Positions 17,093-25,122 of a stretch of 48,271 nucleotides of DNA are shown here, one piece after another. The notes beneath the pieces were generated by a model. It saw only the letters and a list, made by a program, of their open reading frames with translations, was not told the DNA's origin and made no database searches. Within the stretch, counting starts at the first letter, position 1; the number at the start of each line of letters is the position of its first letter. The position numbers and the translations under genes are program-made. The stretch is taken from positions 1 through 48,271 of the forward strand of contig JAFVHN010000070.1 of NCBI GenBank assembly GCA_017474515.1, in the 5' to 3' direction. This DNA is from Prevotella sp. GTDB taxonomy: Bacteria > Bacteroidota > Bacteroidia > Bacteroidales > Bacteroidaceae.

Positions 17093-17124
17093 TTTGTCGG
17101 TTTCATGAAAAAACCGTACCTTTG
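17093..17124 (+). promoter_or_regulatory. Promoter of the BspA-like gene (TTTG - 20 bp - TACCTTTG)
   Basis: A full match to the Bacteroidetes consensus: TTTG 17093-17096 and TACCTTTG 17117-17124. Transcription should start near 17131, which rules out the in-frame ATG at 17105 and supports the ATG at 17150. Confidence 0.8.
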
Positions 17125-17149
17125 TGCCTGCAAACACAAAATTATAATT

Positions 17150-20100
17150 ATGAGAAAAATCAACCAATTCATTACGCTTGCGGTGCTGCTTGTATTGATG
17201 GCATCGCGCGCCGCCGGACAGACCTACACTTACGACGTCTTCAACTATGAACTCAATGAGGCGGGCAGCGAGACCTATGCCTACATCACGGGCCTGGCCT
17301 ACATCTCCTCGTCGGTGAGCAACATCACCATTCCCGGTTCCATTGAGCACAACGGTGTCAGCTATTCCACCGTTATCGCTCCTAACGCCTTCAAGGGCTG
17401 CACCAACCTTACCGACGTTAAGGTGAGCTATGGCTGCCGCATCATCTTCAGCAATGCCTTCAATTTGTGTGTCAGCTTGAAGACATTGCGCCTGCCGAGC
17501 AGCATCACGGCCGTTTACGACCACATCGTGAACGGCGCGGCGCAGAACGGCCTTACCGTCTATTCAGCCTTGAAACCTGAGACCAACACCCACTACGGCG
17601 CCTGGAGCGGCATCCCAAAGAACAAAAGCCGCTTCTATACCTATTGTGAAGACGTGAGAAGCCAGTTTGAATCGAACACCGAGTATTCCAACAACTTCTG
17701 CGAGATACTGACGGAGAGCACACCCCAGTATTGCTTCGACTACTCCAACACGCGCGGGCAGAAGCAATGCTACGTCGTCACCAAGCCCTCCACGACAACC
17801 ACCGACGGTGAGATGATGCTCATCGGCACTATTCCAGAGTTGGGAAAAGACATGGAGGTGGGCATCGACAATACCGGCTATATGTTTGCCGACTATCAGG
17901 TGACGGGCCACAAGACTTACGTCACGCAGGTCATGGCCCGTGCTTACTTACAGAGAAACGCTACCAAGTTCTCGTGCACCAGCAGCAGGCTGAAGGAAAT
18001 AGGCCGTGATGCCTTCCGCCAATGCCACAACCTGCAGAGCGTTGACATCGATGCCTCGCAGGCCACCATCGCCATCGGGGCTTTCTGTGAGTGCGAGCAA
18101 CTGAAAAGCGTCAAGGTGAACACCCGCGAAATTGGCGACTACGCTTTTTGGGACTGTTACAACATGGAAGAGCTGACGCTCGAAGAAGGCGTGGAAAGCA
18201 TCGAGGGATATTCTTTCGCGGATTGCGGCTCGCTGACGGAGCTGAACATTCCGGCATCGCTCAAAACACTGATTAGTTATCGGGTTGACTATAATGCGTC
18301 AACGAGCTATTATACCTATGGCGGTTTCCGCGATTTGCTCAACCTGAAGAAAATAACGGTGGCTGAAGGCAATACGGTATTTAGTTCCTTTGACAACGTT
18401 CTTTACAACAAAGCGAAAAGCACCATGCTGTTTTGTCCATGCAACATCGACATCATCCCCACTTTCCCGGAAACACTGTTGGATATTGAATTTTCGGCTC
18501 TCTTCGGTATTCGTAATAAAAACTGGAAGGTGTTGGAGATACCCTACGGAGTGAGGAATATATGGTCGCACGCCATCGACAGTCCGTTTTTTCAATACAT
18601 CAAGACACCTTCCACCGCACACGTTGACCCAATGGGCATTATATTCAATTACGATTGCAACTGTAATCATGAGGCAACGGTGTGCCTTGGCAAAGCGGAG
18701 TATTCGTTTACCGAGAACAACGTATTGAATTTTGTCTATAACCCCGGAAGACTGTATGTTCCAGCCGGCGACCACCAGCCGGCGACCATTTCTGGCCATG
18801 CTGCCTTGAAACGGAATTTCGACAATTATTACGACGATGAAGTAATCAATATCACCTACGGCGCCTACGACGTGCTGACCGAGTACGGCATCCCCCTGCT
18901 GCTCGACAAGGAAACGAAGACGGCCAAGGTGGTCTATGGCCGTTTCGACAAGGACTACACGGCGATGCTTTCGGGAGATATTGTCATTCCCCAATCCTAC
19001 GAATATCGCGGCTACACCTATACCGTCACCGCCATCGACATGCACGCCTTTGAGGGGAACCAGAACATCACCTCGATTACGATTCCCTCAACGGTGACTT
19101 CTTTCATCGGCTCCACCAGCATGCAGTATGAAGGGGCTGAGGAAGACGGATGCCAGTTCAAGACCTGCATCAGTTTGAGAAATGTCAATCTGCCGAGAAA
19201 TATCACGAAAATTCCCAACAACTGCTTCTATGCCAACAAACTCAGTGAAATGCGACTGCCCTACGGCATTGACAACATCGGCTATAAGGCGTTTGCCAAA
19301 AACCCGGAGCTTATTTCGCTTTTTGTGCCCAGTTCCGTCAAGGAAAGGGGCAGTGTTGACCAGACCTTCATCGATGATTGCTCAAAGCTGAACAACCTCT
19401 ACATGAATACCACGCCCGACGTGGTGCTGTTCAGCGGCTCCAGCTTCTTCCCCAATGTAAAGACAAGTTGCAGGCTGAGAGTGCCCGTGGGGAAATATAG
19501 CTCTTTCTACATCGCGCAAGGGTGGCGGCACTTCAATACGATAAAAAGCGGCAGCTATGACTTTTCTTATTCCGGAGGTGGCGTATATAGCGTGAAGAGC
19601 ATGGGCTCTAACGGCAATCCCGGACAGGTGGTCAAGGTGTTTAACTGTGACGACGATGGCAGTTATAACAGCGGTGGAATTGGCGTGCCAATCAACATCC
19701 CCGAGACGGTGAGCGACAGCTGGGGACGGACCTTCAAGGTGGTGGAACTGGGCGACTCGTGCATGGCTGGGTCGCATCGCTCCACATCGGTTACCATTCC
19801 CGCCACGGTGCAAAAAATTGGCTCGCAGGCCATGAAGGACATGACCTTGTTGCAATCCGTCACCACAAAGATGACCACCCTGCCGAATATGGGCACCAAC
19901 GTGTGGCAAAATGTCAACCAGGCCAACGTGCAGCTCTTCTTCCCCGAAGGCATGTATGAGGCTTACAGCACCGCTTCCCAGTGGAAGAATTTCTACATCG
20001 AGGAGCCGCTGACAATCTATGACCTCACGGTGAACGACACGAAGGTGACCAGCGTGAACCGCTCCAACATTCCCGTTACCAGCGGCCATGCCAGCTATGA

Positions 20101-20845
20101 CCATGTGACGAAAACGCTGACGCTCAACAATGCCGTCATCGATTGTGCGGCACGCGGCGAGGAGGTTGCTCCCCTTATTAGCAACATCGACGGGCTGACC
20201 ATCAACTTCGAGGGCAACTGCCGCATCACGGGAAGTTCGGTGGCTGCATTGGCGCTTTGGGGAACCTCCACCACGCTCAACGTTACGGGCAACACGGTGA
20301 TAGAAGCGAAATACGGCGTCACGGGAAATCCGTCCGACGGCTACAGCCTCGACGGCATCGTATGCAATGGCAACGTCACGCTGACGGGCGGCGGAAAACT
20401 CACCATCGATGTTGATTGCGACGGCATCTACAACTATGGCAGGTTCATCGTCGATGACGTATTCCTTGAGGTGCAAAGCAGCGATCGAACGGCATTCTCG
20501 AAAGGAGAACTGAGGCTGAATCTGAGAAATACCGGCAGTCTGGCATTGAAGGGGCACACTGGCGCAATGAAGAACTGCTCCTTCGCCTCATATTATGACT
20601 TTGTCGTTATGGAGCCCATCGGTGCCAGCTACAGCTACTGGGTAGGATTTGTTGATACCAACGGAAACCTCATCACGGACAGGTGGTTGATTCTCAGCCT
20701 TCCACAGACGCCCACTGGTCTTCCCTCTGCCTCCTCTGAGTCCTCTGAGCCCTCTGTGCTCTACAACCTTCAGGGCCAGCGCGTGAACCAGCCACGGCAG
20801 CGCGGCGTTTACATCCGCGACGGCAAGAAGGTGCTGGTGAAATAA
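17150..20845 (+). CDS. BspA-like secreted leucine-rich-repeat protein
   Basis: A 1231-residue protein. The start was placed at the ATG that follows the promoter and begins a good signal peptide (MRKINQFITLAVLLVLMASRAAGQ). Most of the chain is BspA-type LRR_5 repeats of ~23 residues of the form IGxxAFxxCxxLxxVxIPxSV, for example IGRDAFRQCHNLQSVDID and IGDYAFWDCYNMEELTL, in several blocks between residues 60 and 930. Residues ~957-1165 form a different beta-rich domain (YDLTVNDTKVTSVN, LTLNNAVIDC, GIYNYGRFIVDDVFLEV) that is shared with the next gene's N-terminus. The tail YNLQGQRVNQ...RGVYIRDGKKVLVK resembles the tail of the adhesin-like protein at 3580. BspA proteins of oral Bacteroidetes bind host proteins and other bacteria; binding partner here unknown. 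33 bases separate it from the next gene, so a two-gene operon is likely. Confidence 0.88.
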   Translation: MRKINQFITLAVLLVLMASRAAGQTYTYDVFNYELNEAGSETYAYITGLAYISSSVSNITIPGSIEHNGVSYSTVIAPNAFKGCTNLTDVKVSYGCRIIFSNAFNLCVSLKTLRLPSSITAVYDHIVNGAAQNGLTVYSALKPETNTHYGAWSGIPKNKSRFYTYCEDVRSQFESNTEYSNNFCEILTESTPQYCFDYSNTRGQKQCYVVTKPSTTTTDGEMMLIGTIPELGKDMEVGIDNTGYMFADYQVTGHKTYVTQVMARAYLQRNATKFSCTSSRLKEIGRDAFRQCHNLQSVDIDASQATIAIGAFCECEQLKSVKVNTREIGDYAFWDCYNMEELTLEEGVESIEGYSFADCGSLTELNIPASLKTLISYRVDYNASTSYYTYGGFRDLLNLKKITVAEGNTVFSSFDNVLYNKAKSTMLFCPCNIDIIPTFPETLLDIEFSALFGIRNKNWKVLEIPYGVRNIWSHAIDSPFFQYIKTPSTAHVDPMGIIFNYDCNCNHEATVCLGKAEYSFTENNVLNFVYNPGRLYVPAGDHQPATISGHAALKRNFDNYYDDEVINITYGAYDVLTEYGIPLLLDKETKTAKVVYGRFDKDYTAMLSGDIVIPQSYEYRGYTYTVTAIDMHAFEGNQNITSITIPSTVTSFIGSTSMQYEGAEEDGCQFKTCISLRNVNLPRNITKIPNNCFYANKLSEMRLPYGIDNIGYKAFAKNPELISLFVPSSVKERGSVDQTFIDDCSKLNNLYMNTTPDVVLFSGSSFFPNVKTSCRLRVPVGKYSSFYIAQGWRHFNTIKSGSYDFSYSGGGVYSVKSMGSNGNPGQVVKVFNCDDDGSYNSGGIGVPINIPETVSDSWGRTFKVVELGDSCMAGSHRSTSVTIPATVQKIGSQAMKDMTLLQSVTTKMTTLPNMGTNVWQNVNQANVQLFFPEGMYEAYSTASQWKNFYIEEPLTIYDLTVNDTKVTSVNRSNIPVTSGHASYDHVTKTLTLNNAVIDCAARGEEVAPLISNIDGLTINFEGNCRITGSSVAALALWGTSTTLNVTGNTVIEAKYGVTGNPSDGYSLDGIVCNGNVTLTGGGKLTIDVDCDGIYNYGRFIVDDVFLEVQSSDRTAFSKGELRLNLRNTGSLALKGHTGAMKNCSFASYYDFVVMEPIGASYSYWVGFVDTNGNLITDRWLILSLPQTPTGLPSASSESSEPSVLYNLQGQRVNQPRQRGVYIRDGKKVLVK

Positions 20846-20878
20846 TAGAAAAAATAAAAAGAACGATTGTTTACTAAA

Positions 20879-22792
20879 ATGTTTTTTGACATGACACATT
20901 ATCATTCTTCCCGCTCCTTGCGGCTGATGATGTTGTCGGCACTGCTGATGCTGGCCGGCATCTCTTCTGCCGAGACCTACTTTGGTTTCAAAATAGGAGG
21001 CGTGCCGGTGACCAGCAACAACCTTGGCGGCCTTGTAGGAGACCACATCAAGCGATGTGACCCCAGCAAGCCGTGCTACGTCTGGTACGACCGTTTTGAC
21101 AAAATTGTAACGCTTGAGAATGTGAAGATAGAGCGCACGGGCAGCGACAACCGCGCCATCTTCAACGAATCTTGCGAGGGACTGATAGTAAGGCTTGTGG
21201 GCAAGAACTATCTCTCGTCCGAAAGTGCGGCCCCCGTGCGCCTTCAGAGGAACACCACATTGTGGCTCGTCGGCGACAGCGTTACCATTGTGGGCGGCTC
21301 AGAGGACGGCATTTACATCACCAACCATAGCACCCTTGACATAGTGGGCGACGCTCCGCTCACGGTGACGGCCACCGGCAGCTCAGCCATTGAGGGCAGC
21401 GACGCAAACACCAGGGCCACGGTGAACTTCATGTGCGGCGACGTTATCCTGGAAGGCAAGAAGGGCGACCTGGTGGATGTCAACGCCACTTTCAACCAAA
21501 GCTACTCCCTGTTTGACAAACCAACGGTGACGCCGCGCTGCATGGTGACGATGAAGCCTTCGGACAACTATTCCCAGCCCAGCGTGCAGAACAGTCCCAT
21601 CACACTGTATGGCACTCCCGCCTCGCTCATCCTTGCACCCTGGGGAGCCACCGTCGGCGGCAACAGCATTATTATCAACAATGTGAAAGTCTATGGCAGC
21701 GACATCATCATCGGCAACCGCTATGTGGCCCTTCTTACCGAAGACTATTTCCCCGACAAGAAATTCCGCGAGCAGCTGTTGGCCAAATTCCCCCAGCACT
21801 ACATTACCGAGGACGACGTGAACCAGTGTACTTCGCTCAACCTCAGCGGGAAAGGCATTCTGTCGCTAACGGGCATCGGCTATTTCACCGCCTTGACATC
21901 CCTGCAGTGCCAGCTTAACAATGGCATGGGAACGCTCGACCTGTCGGCCAACACCGCACTTTCCAGCCTCAACTGCGTAGGTTGCACCCTTACTTCGCTC
22001 ACCTTGGGCGCAAATAAGAACCTCAAGACACTGGACTGTTCGAGCAATCAGCTCAGCACGTTCGACATCAGCGGCTGCACGGGGCTTAGCGTCCTGAACT
22101 GCGCAAACAACAAACTGACGGCTTTGTCACTGACAACCAACAAGAACCTTACGAGACTGGACTGCAGCGACAATCAGCTGCCGTCGCTCAACGTGAGCAA
22201 GTGCAAGGCGCTTACCGAGATTGCCTGTTATAACAACAAGTTCACCTCGCTCAGCGTCACCGGCCTGCCCGTGCTTAAGGTTCTGAACTGTTCCAACAAC
22301 CCGCTTCTGAAAACCTTCAACTGCTACGAAAATCCCCAGCTTTCCACGCTGTCGATGTGGGGCATGGCAAAGCTTGAAACCTTCGACTGCCACGGATGTG
22401 CGCTGACCTCGCTGACCATTCCCTCCACCTCGTCGCTTCGCCAGCTGACCTGCTATCAGAACAAAATCAGCGGAACGGCCATGAACTCTCTGGTGCAGCA
22501 ACTGTACAACCGTAGCGGCACCACCACCGGGCAGTTCGTCGTGTGGGCAAATGCCGACGGCGAGCAGAACGCCATCACTGAGCAGCAGGCACTGGCGGCC
22601 ATGGAAAAGAACTGGAACGTGGTTGACAATAACGGCTCGCCCATCTACGATTTCACGCCCACCGCCGTTCCTTCCGTTCCGTTGTCAACGCAACAACCTG
22701 AACCCCAGTACAACCTGCAAGGTCAGCGCGTAAACCAGCCGCAACGGCGCGGCATCTACATCCGTAGCGGCAAGAAGGTGGTGCTGAAATAA
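20879..22792 (+). CDS. Secreted leucine-rich-repeat protein, partner of the BspA-like gene
   Basis: About 637 residues from the ATG at 20879. The ATG at 20891 is equally possible and gives a tidier signal peptide (MTHYHSSRSLRLMMLSALLM...SSA). The N-terminal ~250 residues are a beta-helix-like domain (VTLENVKIERT, LWLVGDSVTIVGGSEDGIYI) homologous by eye to the C-terminal domain of the preceding protein. From about residue 317 come ~20-residue leucine-rich repeats of the internalin-like type LxxLDCSxNxLxxLxxSxC, with a conserved Cys in most repeats. The tail YNLQGQRVNQ...RGIYIRSGKKVVLK is almost the same as its neighbour's. Probably cell-surface and co-expressed with the BspA-like protein. A terminator follows. 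Confidence 0.85.
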   Translation: MFFDMTHYHSSRSLRLMMLSALLMLAGISSAETYFGFKIGGVPVTSNNLGGLVGDHIKRCDPSKPCYVWYDRFDKIVTLENVKIERTGSDNRAIFNESCEGLIVRLVGKNYLSSESAAPVRLQRNTTLWLVGDSVTIVGGSEDGIYITNHSTLDIVGDAPLTVTATGSSAIEGSDANTRATVNFMCGDVILEGKKGDLVDVNATFNQSYSLFDKPTVTPRCMVTMKPSDNYSQPSVQNSPITLYGTPASLILAPWGATVGGNSIIINNVKVYGSDIIIGNRYVALLTEDYFPDKKFREQLLAKFPQHYITEDDVNQCTSLNLSGKGILSLTGIGYFTALTSLQCQLNNGMGTLDLSANTALSSLNCVGCTLTSLTLGANKNLKTLDCSSNQLSTFDISGCTGLSVLNCANNKLTALSLTTNKNLTRLDCSDNQLPSLNVSKCKALTEIACYNNKFTSLSVTGLPVLKVLNCSNNPLLKTFNCYENPQLSTLSMWGMAKLETFDCHGCALTSLTIPSTSSLRQLTCYQNKISGTAMNSLVQQLYNRSGTTTGQFVVWANADGEQNAITEQQALAAMEKNWNVVDNNGSPIYDFTPTAVPSVPLSTQQPEPQYNLQGQRVNQPQRRGIYIRSGKKVVLK

Positions 22793-22819
22793 CCCGGTTT
22801 TAGTCCGAATCTCCCTGTC

Positions 22820-22857
22820 ATCCCCATCGTGCAGACGGCACGGCGGGGATTTTTTCG
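22820..22857 (+). terminator. Intrinsic terminator after the LRR gene pair
   Basis: ATCCCC-AT-CGTGC pairs with GCACG-GC-GGGGAT (one internal mismatch) around a short loop, followed by TTTTTTC. Confidence 0.75.
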
Positions 22858-22981
22858 GCCTCTCTCAGGCTTTCTTTTCTCTCCACTCAAATGCTGAGCC
22901 GTTATTGCCGACAGGCTATTACCGGCAAGATGAATTGCTGGTGAATTTTGTTGACCATTTTGCTCTGAGCAAGACCTCTGA

Positions 22982-23195
22982 TTTTGTCAAGATTTTTCAT
23001 GGTTTTTTGGTTACTCCAAAAGGCCTGACCGCAAATTGAGGGGAGAGATTTGCCAATTCTCTCCCCTCAAACTGCCAATTCTCTCCCCGAAATTTGCGGT
23101 CAAATCAAAGGTGATTTGCAAACCACTGAAATTCAACGAGTTACAAACATCGTGTAAAAACTGCATATTTTGTCAAAAATTTTTACCATTTTTGC
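22982..23195 (+). repeat. Palindromic ~210 bp element, copy 3 (plus orientation)
   Basis: Begins TTTTGTCAAGATTTTTCATG and ends TTTTGTCAAAAATTTTTACC. The arms are CTGACCGCAAATTGAGGGGA and CCCCGAAATTTGCGGTCAAA. The internal words are TTTGCCAATTCTC and ACTGCCAATTCTC. It lies between convergent genes. Confidence 0.9.
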
Positions 23196-23247
23196 CCATC
23201 CCGCTATCCGTCGTCAGACACCCCAAAATTTATGACCGATTTGGGAT

Positions 23248-23291
23248 AAAAAAAAAGCCCGCAGACGGCGCGTGGTGGCCGTCTGCGGGCT
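23248..23291 (-). terminator. Intrinsic terminator of the outer-membrane protein gene
   Basis: AGCCCGCAGACGGC (23256-23269) pairs perfectly with GCCGTCTGCGGGCT (23278-23291) around eight bases. Nine A residues on the plus strand give the minus-strand transcript a U tract. It begins 26 bases beyond the stop codon. Confidence 0.92.
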
Positions 23292-23316
23292 ATGGGATAT
23301 AGATTCCGGCAATGGC

Positions 23317-23961
23317 TTAGAACCTGAAGGTGACGTAAGCTCTCATGCCGTTGAATTTCGTCTTGAGCCTGTCGCCATCGTCGTTGATGCCTTCCAGCTC
23401 AATGGGATAATGCTTGGCGTCGCCCCAGCGACTCTCGATGCCCACTCCGATAACTCCGAAGGAGAGCGATGCGCCGCCCACGAACATCGATGCGTAGTTC
23501 ACGCTGATGTCGTCGCCGGCGTAGAGAGCCGAACAGGTGGGGGCATAGCGGAAGTAGCCGTGGATGTTAAGCTCTTTGACGGGAGTGAACGTGAGCGACG
23601 GTCCCACGCCCATCGACACTTCTGCCTCGTGCAGCACCTCTTCCTTGTCTTTCTTCTCCTGCTTGCTGCCGGGAATGTTGTGGTTGGTGTAGTTGATGTC
23701 GAACCATGTGGCGTCGATACCGAACTTCATGAAACCGCCGATGGGCTTCTTGTGCAGGTAGAATGTCTGGCCGACGGTGAATCCGGCTCCCCATTCGCTC
23801 TTGATTTCGGGCCACCGGGGTGACTGGTCAATCTTCGTCTGCACGTAGTTCAGGTTGATGTAATGGTTACGAGTGGGCACGCGGCGGCGCCTCGACTGCG
23901 AGAAACTGGTCATGCAAACTGCCAGCAGGCAGATGATGATGAAGAATTTTTGCTTGTTCAT
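23317..23961 (-). CDS. Small outer-membrane beta-barrel protein
   Basis: 214 residues with a signal peptide (MNKQKFFIIICLLAVCMTSFSQ). After a basic linker SRRRRVPTR the chain alternates polar and hydrophobic residues in strands (HYINLNYVQTKI, WGAGFTVGQTFYL, FMKFGIDATWFDINY, VSMGVGPSLTFTPV, ASLSFGVIGVGIESRW) and ends with the terminal phenylalanine (MRAYVTFRF) expected of BAM-inserted barrels. An eight-strand barrel of the PorT/OmpW-like size class is likely. No partner gene gives a clue to function. Monocistronic, with a probable promoter at 24024-24031 and a strong terminator. Confidence 0.8.
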   Translation of the reverse strand: MNKQKFFIIICLLAVCMTSFSQSRRRRVPTRNHYINLNYVQTKIDQSPRWPEIKSEWGAGFTVGQTFYLHKKPIGGFMKFGIDATWFDINYTNHNIPGSKQEKKDKEEVLHEAEVSMGVGPSLTFTPVKELNIHGYFRYAPTCSALYAGDDISVNYASMFVGGASLSFGVIGVGIESRWGDAKHYPIELEGINDDGDRLKTKFNGMRAYVTFRF

Positions 23962-24023
23962 AGTCTTTACTGTTTTGTTTGTTATTATCGTTTTGTTTCT
24001 TTACTGATTTTAGTATTTGGCTG

Positions 24024-24031
24024 CAAATTTA
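24024..24031 (-). promoter_or_regulatory. Probable -7 element (TAAATTTG) for the outer-membrane protein gene
   Basis: Read on the minus strand, TAAATTTG lies ~62 bases before the start codon. No perfect TTTG occurs at the usual spacing. The region 24032-24216 between the two divergent promoters is AT-rich and shows nothing else. Confidence 0.45.
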
Positions 24032-24216
24032 ACTAAAAATGTTTAATTATCCACCATAAGATGTGAAAAAAATGCCAAATGGCCTGCTTTTTGGGTGAAA
24101 TGCAGGGAAATCGGTGATGAGTGCATCTTTTTCCCGTCCTGTTGGCTTTGTCGCGGTGCCTGTTCAGCCGAAGGCTTGCAAAAGGAAATGTAAAAACAAT
24201 GTTTTTCTTCCAATAA

Positions 24217-24248
24217 TTTGGAGATTTGGAATTTATTTATTACTTTTG
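24217..24248 (+). promoter_or_regulatory. Promoter of higBA (TTTG - 20 bp - TACTTTTG), touching the start codon
   Basis: TTTG 24217-24220 and TACTTTTG 24241-24248 fit the consensus exactly. Only four bases (CAGC) separate the -7 element from the ATG at 24253, so the transcript should begin at or very near the A of the start codon. Confidence 0.75.
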
Positions 24249-24252
24249 CAGC

Positions 24253-24606
24253 ATGAATGAAAGAATAAGAAGTGCAGCATACACGAAGGATTTTGAAGAA
24301 TACTATCAAAGCCTATCTCAGAAAGTAAGGCTTAAGTATGACTATGTGTTTGAAATCATGTTTACTAAATATGTGGTCAGTACGAAATTTGTCAAGCGTC
24401 TTGAAAACACAGATTTTTACGAAATGCGGGTGTCATTGGGCAACAACGAGTATCGCACTGTGCTCTTTACGATTGATGCGGACAGTTTTATAGAATGTAA
24501 AAAGATATTGATACTCAATTCCTTTGTTGAGAAAAGTTCAAAACAATATGCTGCGGAAATAAGAAAAGCAGAACGATTGTTAAAAGAATGGGAGAATAGC
24601 TTATGA
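24253..24606 (+). CDS. higB: HigB/RelE-family toxin of a type II toxin-antitoxin pair
   Basis: 117 residues from the ATG directly after the promoter; an in-frame upstream ATG at 24226 would lie inside the promoter. The sequence has the RelE/ParE-superfamily look of phage Gp49-like HigB toxins: AYTKDFEEYYQSLSQKVRLKYDYVFEI, KRLENTDFYEMRVSLGNNEYRTVLFTID (the usual central strand block with Glu, Arg and the Arg-Thr-Val-Leu-Phe run), then LILNSFVEKSS and a lysine-rich C-terminal helix. Such toxins are ribosome-dependent mRNA endonucleases. The toxin gene precedes the antitoxin, as in higBA, and overlaps it by four bases (ATGA). Codon use is more AT-rich than the neighbours, which suggests acquisition. 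Confidence 0.88.
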   Translation: MNERIRSAAYTKDFEEYYQSLSQKVRLKYDYVFEIMFTKYVVSTKFVKRLENTDFYEMRVSLGNNEYRTVLFTIDADSFIECKKILILNSFVEKSSKQYAAEIRKAERLLKEWENSL

Positions 24607-24914
24607 TAAAGATTAGTGAAGAAAAATGGGCAAAGTTGCCAAAGATTGACGACCGGCTTGAAGAAAAATACGGGCCGGTGGGTTCACCGTCGCGTAAAGA
24701 ATTTCAGGCTAAAGCAGAGGCCTGGTATTACGCCGAACTGCTGCGCGATGAGCGCAAACGGCAGAAACTGACGCAACAGCAGCTGGGCGACCGCATCGGC
24801 AAGAAGCGCGAGTACATTTCTTCCCTTGAACAGGGAAAGACCGACATGCAGCTCTCCACGTTCATGCTGATAGCCAACGCGTTGGGGCTCAGGTTCTCAT
24901 TGGTGGTGGGATAG
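24603..24914 (+). CDS. higA: HigA-like antitoxin with XRE-type HTH
   Basis: 103 residues. The C-terminal half is a clear HTH_3 domain (LRDERKRQKLTQQQLGDRIGKKREYISSLEQGKTDMQLSTFMLIANALG). The N-terminal ~45 residues (EKWAKLPKIDDRLEEKYGPVGSPSRKEFQAKAEAWYYAELL) probably wrap the toxin. It should neutralise HigB and repress the promoter upstream. Start and toxin stop overlap (ATGA), so the two are translationally coupled. Confidence 0.88.
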   Translation: MIKISEEKWAKLPKIDDRLEEKYGPVGSPSRKEFQAKAEAWYYAELLRDERKRQKLTQQQLGDRIGKKREYISSLEQGKTDMQLSTFMLIANALGLRFSLVVG

Positions 24915-24939
24915 GAAGTTCACATTAAATCACACCGCC

Positions 24940-25122
24940 ATGAAGACAGCCATCATGCGCAACATCATTACCGGGGCCGAGCGGCGCGTTCACCTCACGT
25001 TGGACCATCCCGCCGTGCAGTGCGGCATTGCCGTCTGGGTGGACGACGAGGGCCGTGCCTATTTCCCCGAGGACGTGCAGAACCCCTTCTACGAGCTGCG
25101 CGACGTGAACGACACCCCATGA
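24940..25122 (+). CDS. 60-residue protein of unknown function, coupled to the helicase gene
   Basis: Not recognised. It is basic at the N-terminus and acidic at the C-terminus (MKTAIMRNIITGAERRVHLT ... VWVDDEGRAYFPEDVQNPFYELRDVND). No signal peptide, no membrane segment, no cysteine pair beyond one Cys. GC content and codon use match the helicase rather than the toxin-antitoxin pair. It starts 25 bases after higA, and its stop codon overlaps the helicase start (ATGA), which argues that it is real and made together with the helicase. It could be a small partner or regulator of it; no function can be assigned. Confidence 0.65.
   Translation: MKTAIMRNIITGAERRVHLTLDHPAVQCGIAVWVDDEGRAYFPEDVQNPFYELRDVNDTP

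Noticed and set aside
17105-17149. Upstream ATG as start of the BspA-like protein
   Set aside because: It lies upstream of, and its frame runs through, the -7 element of a perfect promoter; the ATG at 17150 begins a proper signal peptide.
24040-24216. Small RNA or riboswitch between the outer-membrane gene and higBA
   Set aside because: No stable stem or conserved motif could be made out; only AT-rich sequence was seen.
24226-24252. Upstream ATG as start of the HigB-like toxin
   Set aside because: It lies within the promoter between the -33 and -7 elements.
25020-25118. N-terminal extension of the UvrD-like helicase
   Set aside because: The Arg-rich reading is the shadow of the 60-residue gene; the ATG at 25119 overlaps that gene's stop in the usual way and helicase similarity starts right after it.
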